Positions 10,088-16,480 of a stretch of 64,000 nucleotides of DNA are shown one piece after another; positions within the stretch are counted from its first letter, which is position 1; every line of letters begins with the position of its first letter. The stretch spans positions 434,001 through 498,000 of the forward strand of contig NZ_CP129137.1 of NCBI RefSeq assembly GCF_030406905.1, given 5' to 3'. The DNA comes from Streptomyces sp. HUAS CB01. GTDB taxonomy: Bacteria > Actinomycetota > Actinomycetes > Streptomycetales > Streptomycetaceae. Under the pieces are notes generated by a model. The model searched no databases, was not told the origin of the DNA, and worked only from the letters and a program-made list of their open reading frames with translations. The translations under genes and the position numbers were made by a program.

Positions 10088-10672
10088 ATGCCCCTCGGAC
10101 GATCAGCAGCGGCGGCCGTGCTCGTCGCGCTCACCGTGACGGCGTGCGGAGCCGAGCGGGACGGTCGGGGACCGACCGAGGAGGCGGCCCCCTCGCCGTC
10201 CTTCAGCCCACGGCCGACGTGCGCGCGGCCCCCCGAGGTGCCCGCGGCTGTGCCGTCGTCGCCGGACCCGGGCACGGACGGCGGCCGGGCGCAGGGCAAC
10301 GGCCGCACGAAGGGGAACCGTGACGCTCCTCCCCACTACGCCGACAACCACACCTACCGCGTGCAGGCTCCGCTCACCGCGGACAGGCGCGCTCAGGGCG
10401 AAGCGTCGGCCGCGCTGATCCGCGGGGAGTTGGAGCGGGTCCGTCGCGAGGGTGACCTCGGGGACGAGCGGATCGCGGCCGCGCTGAGGAGGCTCGGCTG
10501 CCGGGAGGAGCACGGCGTCCACGTCGGGCACGGCTTCTACAGCGTCCACACGGTAGCCGCCTGTGTGTCCGGGCGGGTCACGCAGGAGGAGTCGACCAGC
10601 GAGGTGCACGGCGCCTACGCCGAGCCCCAGCCCGGTACGGGGCCCTGTGTCGAGAACCGGGGAGGCCACTGA
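10088..10672 (+). CDS. putative lipoprotein, function unknown
   Basis: A 194-residue protein with a lipoprotein signal: MPLGRSAAAAVLVALTVTAC, with Cys at about residue 20 as the lipidation site. A low-complexity Pro/Ser/Gly segment follows (about 25-80) and then a charged helical C-terminal half (about 95-190) containing paired cysteines (LGCREEHG and VAACVSG). It should be anchored on the outer face of the membrane. An in-frame ATG at 10037 would lengthen it by 17 residues. I do not recognise the family. A 17-bp tandem repeat starts right after its stop. Confidence 0.65.
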   Translation: MPLGRSAAAAVLVALTVTACGAERDGRGPTEEAAPSPSFSPRPTCARPPEVPAAVPSSPDPGTDGGRAQGNGRTKGNRDAPPHYADNHTYRVQAPLTADRRAQGEASAALIRGELERVRREGDLGDERIAAALRRLGCREEHGVHVGHGFYSVHTVAACVSGRVTQEESTSEVHGAYAEPQPGTGPCVENRGGH

Positions 10673-10688
10673 CCGGCCTGGTTTCCCT

Positions 10689-10797
10689 CACGGCCCGGTC
10701 CCCTCACGACCCTGTCCGCTCACGGCCCCGGTCCCCTCACGGCCCCGGTTCTCTCACGGCCCCGGTTCTCTTACGGCCCCGGTCCCCTCACGGCTCC
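10689..10797. repeat. 17-bp GC-rich tandem repeat between convergent genes
   Basis: About six and a half copies of a 16-17-base unit, consensus CACGGCCCCGGTCCCCT, run from the lipoprotein stop to the end of the convergent TetR gene. Units vary by one to four bases (CACGACCCTGTCCGCT, CACGGCCCCGGTTCTCT twice, TACGGCCCCGGTCCCCT). It is not coding. The last unit overlaps the stop region of the TetR gene. Confidence 0.8.
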
Positions 10798-11411
10798 GAC
10801 GGCTCCCCCGGTCCCGACGGCTCATCGGTGGCGCAGCCGTCGAGCAGCGGGCCGAGTTCCCGCGCCACGCACGTCAGGGCGCGCACGTCGCGTTCCGCGC
10901 GGGCGATGAGGATCGCGCCCTCCAGGGCGCCGATCATGAGGGTGGCGAGCGCCTCGGTACGGCCGGCCGGCACCCCCATCGTGCCGAGGGCGCGGGCCAG
11001 CGGACGGTTCCAGCAGGCGAAGGCGTCGGCGGCCGCGGTGCGTGTGGACTCGGTGGAGGCCGTGCAGTCCACCGTCGCGGCGGCGACGGGACAGCCCGTG
11101 TCGAAGCCGTGCTTCTCGTACTCGTCGGTCCACTGGCGCACCATGGCGGCGAACAGCCCTCCCGGCGTGGGGTGGGCCATCCCGGCGAGGAAGCGGTCCA
11201 CGCGCCCGGCCGCGTACCGGCCCGCCCATGCGACCGCCTCGTTGACCAGTTGCTCCTTCCCTCCCGGGAAGTAGTGCTGGAGCGAGCCGCGCGGCGCCGC
11301 GGCGTGGGCGGCCACGTCCCGCATCCCCGTCGCCGTGACACCGTCGCGCCGGATGAGCTGGGCAGCGCTGAAGACCATCCGCTCCCGCGGTCCCCGCCCG
11401 GAACCCTCCAT
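10788..11411 (-). CDS. TetR family transcriptional regulator (LmrA/YxaF-like)
   Basis: A 207-residue repressor. The N-terminal TetR helix-turn-helix is clear (FSAAQLIRRDGVTATGMRDVAAHAAAPRGSLQHYFPGG), and the C-terminal ligand domain has the TetR_C/LmrA-like features VNEAVAWAGRY, CPVAAATVDC and ATLMIGALEGAI. The ATG at 11411 has GGAGG six bases upstream. It lies just downstream, on the same strand, of the GNAT gene, 39 bases away. It is therefore a candidate for the protein that binds the twin operators in the divergent promoter at 12021-12063. The ligand is unknown. Confidence 0.9.
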   Translation of the reverse strand: MEGSGRGPRERMVFSAAQLIRRDGVTATGMRDVAAHAAAPRGSLQHYFPGGKEQLVNEAVAWAGRYAAGRVDRFLAGMAHPTPGGLFAAMVRQWTDEYEKHGFDTGCPVAAATVDCTASTESTRTAAADAFACWNRPLARALGTMGVPAGRTEALATLMIGALEGAILIARAERDVRALTCVARELGPLLDGCATDEPSGPGEPSEP

Positions 11412-11450
11412 CTTCGACCTCCACACCGACCGGCGAACACGGGCGCGTGG

Positions 11451-12035
11451 TCAGCGCCCGTGCGGTCTCAGCCTATAGACGCCGGTCAGACCGTCCCGGT
11501 CGAGGGACGAACTCTCGGGCTCGAGGTGGCGCGCCAGCGCGTCCAGGAGCCGGGAGCGGCCCGGCAGGACGGACGCCGACACCCGTTCGACGCCGCGTCT
11601 CCGGGCCCGGACGAGGAGTTCGTCGACCATGGCCGCGCCCAGGCCCCAACCCTGGCAGGCGTCGGCGACGAGCACCCCGAGCACGGCCGCGCCTCCGGGA
11701 GCTGCTTCGGCGGGGGCGGCGAGACTCGCGAGACCGGCGGGACGCCGGCGGTCGCCCTGGTGGACCAGGACCGCGTCGTGCTCTTCCGGCCGGCAGGCCA
11801 GCACGCTGTCGGCGTACTCGCGCGGGAGCTCGCGCAGGTACCCGAAGAAGCGCAGGCGGACCGTCTCGGGTGAGCATCGGGCGAACAGGTCGTGCAGGGC
11901 ATGCCCGTCACCGGGCCGTACGCCCTCGACGCACCACCCCCCGGTGCCTGGGAGCCGGGTCGCCGCACCGGGCCCGACCCGACCACGACCGCAAGGGGCA
12001 GGAGGTACCGCGGAATCCACTATGACACTCGTCAT
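11451..12035 (-). CDS. GNAT family N-acetyltransferase
   Basis: About 194 residues. VRPGDGHALHDLFARCSPETVRLRFFG at the start of the domain and VLGVLVADACQGWGLGAAMVDEL (the acetyl-CoA loop, Q-x-x-G-x-G/A type) identify the GNAT fold. A strand with HLEPESSSLDRD ends the protein. Genes of this shape include the domain that is fused to CoA ligases in protein acetyltransferases, but here it stands alone. The start is uncertain: ATGs at 12071, 12062 and 12035 and a GTG at 12020 are in frame and none has a ribosome site. I chose 12035 because a CATAAT -10-like box lies ten bases upstream, suggesting a nearly leaderless mRNA. The TetR gene follows in the same direction. Confidence 0.78.
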   Translation of the reverse strand: MTSVIVDSAVPPAPCGRGRVGPGAATRLPGTGGWCVEGVRPGDGHALHDLFARCSPETVRLRFFGYLRELPREYADSVLACRPEEHDAVLVHQGDRRRPAGLASLAAPAEAAPGGAAVLGVLVADACQGWGLGAAMVDELLVRARRRGVERVSASVLPGRSRLLDALARHLEPESSSLDRDGLTGVYRLRPHGR

Positions 12036-12063
12036 GGAACCCAGTATTATGACGAGCGTCATA
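12021..12063. promoter_or_regulatory. divergent overlapping promoters with twin ATGAC-N4-GTCAT operators
   Basis: Two palindromes, ATGACACTCGTCAT (12022-12035) and ATGACGAGCGTCAT (12049-12062), are themselves inverted copies of each other with one mismatch over 15 bases. The plus-strand promoter reads ATGACA (12022-12027), 17 bases, TATTAT (12045-12050), close to consensus, and drives the dehydrogenase at 12092. On the minus strand CATAAT (12051-12046) can serve the GNAT gene. The operators overlap the promoter elements of both genes, so one TetR-type repressor could silence both. The candidate regulators are the TetR proteins at 10788-11411 and 13293-13856. Confidence 0.65.
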
Positions 12064-12091
12064 GACGGCAAGGCGACGCTGGCGGTGCTGC

Positions 12092-12982
12092 GTGGACACG
12101 GATGTGGGCTTCGTGGGGCTCGGCATCATGGGGCAGCCCATGGCCCTCAACCTGGTGCGGTCGGGCCGGCCACTCGTCGTCTGGAACCGCAGCGCCGCCC
12201 GGTGCGAGCCGTTGCGCGCGGCGGGCGCCCGGGTCGCGGCAGGGCCCTCCGAGGTCTTCGCCCGGTCCGGAGTGGTGCTGATGATGCTGGCGGACGGACC
12301 GGCGATCGACTTCGTACTGGGCCGCGGGACACCGGAGTTCGCCGCGAACGTCGAGGGGCGCACGATCGTCCACATGGGGACGACGTCCCCCGAGTACTCC
12401 CAGGGTCTCGAGTCCGATGTGCGCGCCGCCGGCGGACGCTACGTCGAGGCGCCGGTCTCCGGTTCCCGGGGGCCGGCGGAGGCCGGGCGGCTCGTGGCGA
12501 TGCTGGCGGGAGAGGGGGCCGCGGTGGAGGCGGTCCGCCCGCTGCTGCGGCCGATGTGCCAGGAGACGTTCGTCTGCGGCACGGCACCCGGCGCCCTGCT
12601 GATGAAGCTGGCGGTGAACCTGTTCCTGATCACGATGGTCACCGGGCTGACCGAGGCGTACCACTTCGCCGACCGGCACGGCCTGGACCGGGAGCGGTTC
12701 CTCGCGGTGCTGGACGCGGGCCCGATGGCCAGCGGCGTCTCCCGGATGAAGGCCCTGAAACTGAGGGAGCGCGACTTCGAAGCGCAGGCCGCTGCCGTGG
12801 ACGTGCTCAAGAACAACCACCTCATCGCGGAGGCGGCACGGACGTCGGGACTGGCTTCACCGCTGCTCGACGTCTGCCACAGCCTCTTCGGGGAGACGGT
12901 GGCACTCGGGCACGGCGCGTCCGACATGATCGCGGTGCTGCGGGCGATCGAGGGGCGCACCGAAGCGGAGCCGCCCCGCTGA
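12092..12982 (+). CDS. NAD(P)-dependent beta-hydroxyacid dehydrogenase family oxidoreductase
   Basis: A 296-residue enzyme of the 3-hydroxyisobutyrate/6-phosphogluconate dehydrogenase-like family. The Rossmann motif is [16 protein letters not shown], the substrate-binding signature is [16 protein letters not shown], and the catalytic Lys sits in [13 protein letters not shown] at the start of the all-alpha C-terminal domain. The family reduces or oxidises small beta-hydroxyacids or tartronate semialdehyde, and some members act on imines; the substrate here is not evident. The start is GTG at 12092 with only a weak ribosome site, some 35 bases after the expected transcription start. It is regulated with the divergent GNAT gene through the shared operator region. 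Confidence 0.88.
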   Translation: MDTDVGFVGLGIMGQPMALNLVRSGRPLVVWNRSAARCEPLRAAGARVAAGPSEVFARSGVVLMMLADGPAIDFVLGRGTPEFAANVEGRTIVHMGTTSPEYSQGLESDVRAAGGRYVEAPVSGSRGPAEAGRLVAMLAGEGAAVEAVRPLLRPMCQETFVCGTAPGALLMKLAVNLFLITMVTGLTEAYHFADRHGLDRERFLAVLDAGPMASGVSRMKALKLRERDFEAQAAAVDVLKNNHLIAEAARTSGLASPLLDVCHSLFGETVALGHGASDMIAVLRAIEGRTEAEPPR

Positions 12983-13292
12983 GGTGAACGGCCCACGGGG
13001 CGCGGCAGTTGCCGCCGCGGCCCGCCGTCGCGAGGCGTGGTGCCCGCGGACTCCGTCCACGGTCCTCGACCGGCCCGGCCGTTCGGCCCCGTCCCCCTCG
13101 GCCGACGGCGATCCCGCCACCGCGGGCGGGACCACCGGCCGGAACCGGGCCACGGCGCCCCGGCCTGCCCCACCCGATCTCGGTCCACCCGCTGCAGCCG
13201 CAACCGGCCGGTGCCGGGTGCCTGGCAACGGCCGGAACCGGTAACCACGGCGCACCGGCCCGGTCCTCCGCCTCGACCAGGGCGGTCCCGGG
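12983..13292. other. 310-base spacer between convergent genes
   Basis: This very GC-rich stretch lies between the dehydrogenase stop and the stop of the convergent TetR gene. I see no ribosome site with a protein-like frame. Short imperfect inverted repeats (CCGGCCGGTGCCGG and CACCGGCC) occur near 13205-13260 and could serve as a weak bidirectional terminator. Nothing else is recognised. Confidence 0.3.
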
Positions 13293-13856
13293 CTACCCGC
13301 CGTGGTCGAAGAGGAGCTTGATCACCGGTCGTGCGGCCGCCTCGGGGTCGTCCCCCAGGGTGTCGGGCAGAGCACCGGCCAGCCACAGCGTGGCGAAGCC
13401 GTGCACGATCGACCACGCCGCCGTGGACGCGTGCGGGGACGCGGGGCCCGGTCCGGCGGGCATCCGCCCCAGTCCGCCAGCGAGGACCAGACCGGCCCGC
13501 TCACGCGCGGCACGCACCTCCGGGGCGTCGGCGTGGTAGAGGTTCGGCCGGAACATCACCTCGAAGTGCGCCCGGTGCGTCACGGCGAAGTTCACGTAGG
13601 CCACGCCCACGTCCAGGAGTTCGTCACCGGCCCGGCTCAGCGCGTCGGCGAGGAGTTCGTACCCCTGGCACGCCACCGCGGTCAGCAGCCCGGCCTTGTC
13701 CCCGAAATGGTGCTGCGACGCGGCGTGCGAGACCCCTGTCCGACGGGACAACTCCCGCAGGCTCATGGCACCCGGACCGGACTCGCCGATCACCTCGACC
13801 GCCGCGTCCAGGAACGCCCTGCGCAGGTCACCGTGGTGATAGGACTGACGCGCCAT
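13293..13856 (-). CDS. TetR family transcriptional regulator (WHG-domain type)
   Basis: A 187-residue repressor. MARQSYHHGDLRRAFLDAAV followed by GPGAMSLRELSRRTGVSHAASQHHFGDKAGLL is the classic N-terminal DNA-binding domain. The C-terminal half (AYVNFAVTHRAHFEVMFRPNLY, then AAWSIVHGFATLWLAGAL) matches the TetR C-terminal group with a WHG-like motif. The ATG at 13856 has GGGGGT upstream. It follows the small unknown gene at 14089-14433 on the same strand across a strong hairpin, so it is likely transcribed alone. Its target and ligand are unknown. Confidence 0.9.
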   Translation of the reverse strand: MARQSYHHGDLRRAFLDAAVEVIGESGPGAMSLRELSRRTGVSHAASQHHFGDKAGLLTAVACQGYELLADALSRAGDELLDVGVAYVNFAVTHRAHFEVMFRPNLYHADAPEVRAARERAGLVLAGGLGRMPAGPGPASPHASTAAWSIVHGFATLWLAGALPDTLGDDPEAAARPVIKLLFDHGG

Positions 13857-13984
13857 CGGAGCACCCCCAATCTTTCCCCTGGCAAGTTACTACAGCGCAC
13901 ACACCCTCCGGCCCCCGGCGAGCGCCCAGGGCCGCCCGGTCCGTCGACAGCGGCCGGCGGTCGCGGGCCGGGCTCCCGGGACAG

Positions 13985-14024
13985 ACGTACGCCCGCGGCC
14001 GCCGTGGCGGTCGCGGGCGTACGT
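13985..14024 (-). terminator. 40-base near-perfect palindrome (19-bp stem, 2-base loop)
   Basis: ACGTACGCCCGCGGCCGCC (13985-14003) pairs with GGCGGTCGCGGGCGTACGT (14006-14024) with only one G-T wobble, leaving a 2-base centre. It lies 65 bases past the stop of the minus-strand gene at 14089-14433 and upstream of the TetR gene. It is most simply a transcription terminator. As DNA it is also long enough to extrude as a cruciform. Confidence 0.5.
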
Positions 14025-14088
14025 TCGCGGTGCTCCGGCACTACCGGGCCTTCGGTGCACCCGCGACCGGGCCGGTCGCGCGGGCCGG

Positions 14089-14433
14089 TCAACTGGCGCG
14101 GGCCGGCCTCGGGCCGGGGACGGTGATCCAGTGGAGGATGGTCTCCACCGTCCGGTCGTCGAGCGCACTGAGGATGTTGATCGCGTCCAGGTCGCCCGGC
14201 AGCGGCGCAACGCCGTTGGCGGTCAGCGCCGAGTGCAGGTCCAGTCGCCTCCGGTCGTGCGCCGCCAGCGGGATGGACAGCCGCTGCGCCGGTGCGGGCG
14301 GCAGGAGTTCGGCTTCGTCGCCCGCCATCGCGGGGTACAGCCCGTCGATGTCACGCGCGCCGGGGACCCGGTAGGGGTCGGCGCCCGTCTCCGACAGCAC
14401 CGACGACAGCGAAAGAAGGGGCTCAGCGGTCAT
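14089..14433 (-). CDS. small conserved-looking protein, function unknown
   Basis: A 114-residue acidic to neutral soluble protein with no signal peptide or membrane segment. GGAGG lies six bases upstream of the ATG at 14433, and third positions are nearly all G or C, so it is very likely a real gene. Visible features are an N-terminal MTAEPLLSLSSVL, a central LLPPAPAQRLSIPLAAHDRRR and a C-terminal helix DAINILSALDDRTVETILHW. I do not recognise a family. It diverges from the secreted peptidase gene at 14726 and is followed by a strong hairpin. Confidence 0.65.
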   Translation of the reverse strand: MTAEPLLSLSSVLSETGADPYRVPGARDIDGLYPAMAGDEAELLPPAPAQRLSIPLAAHDRRRLDLHSALTANGVAPLPGDLDAINILSALDDRTVETILHWITVPGPRPARAS

Positions 14434-14725
14434 GGAAGCCTCCAGGGTTGCGTCACTGACACCACTGAAGGCGCTACCTGGCGGGGCGGCGGTTCCTCCT
14501 CGCCCCGCACATCACCCGTACGCCCCCAAAACCACGTCATCACACCATCGCGCGGGCCGGGACCCGCGACGACCTCGGCGCACCGCCTCCGGCCTGCACG
14601 GACACCGCGGACCAGCAGGTCCCCGGCCTGTCAAGCCACGGGTTCCCGGACGTGTTCCCGGGCGCTTCGCGCCGCTTCACTCGGGGTGGGGCCGCAGCCG
14701 CGGCCATCTCCGGATTGGAGCGACC

Positions 14726-16444
14726 ATGGACACCCGAGCACCCGGCCACGACCACCCCGGCGGGCCGACGGACGCCGCCCCGGTCCACGGCGCGCCGGCC
14801 CCCGCGAGCCGGGCGGTACGGCGCCGGGCGGCCGGACTGCGAGGGGCGCTGTACCGGGTGGTGGTCGCCGCCGGCACACCGTTCGGACACCCCGGCCGTG
14901 CCCGGCCCTCGGGCATACGCGGTCGCCGTGGAACGGCACTGCTGTCGGCCGTGCCCCTGGCCCTGGTCGCCGGAGCGGGGCTCCCGAACGCGGCGGCCGC
15001 CGACGACGGAGCCGCGGCGACACACTCCCAGGGCACCCCGGCGAGCATCCCCGCCGCCGTGCCGGAAGGGCTCCGCCCGTTCTACACACAGCGGATCGAC
15101 TGGGAGAACTGCGGCGCGGACGTCCAGTGCGGCGGCCTCGAGGTGCCGCTCGACTACGCCGACCCGGCCGCCGGCACCATCCGGCTCGCGCTCGCGCGGG
15201 TGCGGGCGGGCGATCCGGCCGGCCGCGCCGGCTCGCTGGTCTACAACCCCGGAGGACCGGGCGCGTCGGGCGTCGACGCCCTCAAGTCCGCTCCCGAGCC
15301 ACCGGCCACCCCCGAACTCGCCGCGCGGTACGACCTGGTGAGCTTCGATCCGCGCGGGGTCGGCGAGAGCGCGCCGGTGCGCTGCGCGCCCGTCGGAGCG
15401 GCCGGTGACGCCGGCCCGGTCGACATCACCCCCGACACATCGGCCGAGGTCGACGGACTCGTCCGGTCGGCCCGCGAGACCGGCGCCGCCTGCCGTTCCG
15501 CGACGGGTCCGCGTCTGGGTCATGTGTCCACCCTGGAGACGGCCCGCGACATGGACGTGCTCCGCGCCGTCCTGGGCGATCCCCGACTGAACTACCTGGG
15601 CGTCTCCTACGGCACGTATCTGGGCACCCTGTACGCCGATCTCTTCCCGGACCGGGTCGGCAGGCTGGCCCTGGACGCCGCCGTCGACCCCCGGCTGGAC
15701 GCGCTGGAGACGCTCCGCGGTCAGGCCGCCGGTTTCCAGCAGGCCCTGGACGCCTTCCTCGCCGACTGCACCACCCGGCCGGACTGCCCCTTCGGTACCG
15801 ATCCGGCCCGGGCCGCGAAGCGGCTGACGGATCTGCTGGCACGGCTGGACCGTGCCCCGCTCCCGGCGAGCGGGTCCGCGTTCCTCGACCGGGACAGCGC
15901 TGTGGTGATCATGGCGCAGGCGCTCTACAACAGGGACTCCTGGCCGGTGCTGGAGTCGGCTCTCGGCGCGGCGCTCGCCGGGAACGGGACCGAGTTCTCC
16001 GGACTGGTCGGGACCGCCGAAGGCGAGGCGGCAGACCAGTCGTTCCAGGCCGTCTCGTGTCTGGACCTGCCGCCGGCCGTGACCTCGCCCGAGCAGTTGC
16101 AGGCCGCGCTGCCCTCCTTCCGGCAGGCCTCCCCCGTCTTCGGTGAATGGCTCGCCTGGAACGGGCTGGCCTGCACGGACTGGCCGGTCGAGGCCGTCGG
16201 CGCCCCGCGCACGATCACCGCGCCGGGCACTCCCCCGATCCTCGTCGTGGGCACCACACGGGACCCGGCCACTCCGTACGCCTGGGCCGAGGCCCTGGCC
16301 GGGCAGCTGGAGTCCGGTGTGCTGCTGACCCGCGAGGGCGACGGACACAGCGGGTACAACATCGGCAGCGCCTGCGTCGACCGGGCCGTCGACAGGTACC
16401 TGATCGAGGGCCTGCCGCCGGCGGACGGCACCCGCTGCGGCTGA
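14726..16444 (+). CDS. secreted alpha/beta hydrolase, tripeptidyl aminopeptidase (TAP-like)
   Basis: A 572-residue exported serine hydrolase of the S33 family, like the Streptomyces tripeptidyl aminopeptidases that trim N-terminal tripeptides from secreted proteins. VYNPGGPGASG supplies the oxyanion region, Ser in GVSYGTYLG is the nucleophile, Asp in TTRDPATP and His in GDGHSGYN complete the triad, and the C-terminal TAP-like domain carries the last two. The start at 14726 has GGAG seven bases upstream but gives an unusually long basic N-region, about 70 residues, before the hydrophobic core ALLSAVPLALVAGAG and an AAAA-DDG cleavage site. A GTG near 14858 would give a more normal leader. Cysteines near the active site suggest disulphides. 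Confidence 0.9.
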   Translation: MDTRAPGHDHPGGPTDAAPVHGAPAPASRAVRRRAAGLRGALYRVVVAAGTPFGHPGRARPSGIRGRRGTALLSAVPLALVAGAGLPNAAAADDGAAATHSQGTPASIPAAVPEGLRPFYTQRIDWENCGADVQCGGLEVPLDYADPAAGTIRLALARVRAGDPAGRAGSLVYNPGGPGASGVDALKSAPEPPATPELAARYDLVSFDPRGVGESAPVRCAPVGAAGDAGPVDITPDTSAEVDGLVRSARETGAACRSATGPRLGHVSTLETARDMDVLRAVLGDPRLNYLGVSYGTYLGTLYADLFPDRVGRLALDAAVDPRLDALETLRGQAAGFQQALDAFLADCTTRPDCPFGTDPARAAKRLTDLLARLDRAPLPASGSAFLDRDSAVVIMAQALYNRDSWPVLESALGAALAGNGTEFSGLVGTAEGEAADQSFQAVSCLDLPPAVTSPEQLQAALPSFRQASPVFGEWLAWNGLACTDWPVEAVGAPRTITAPGTPPILVVGTTRDPATPYAWAEALAGQLESGVLLTREGDGHSGYNIGSACVDRAVDRYLIEGLPPADGTRCG

Positions 16445-16480
16445 CGGCCCACCGGGCGGGGCTGCCCCGGCCCGGCGGGC

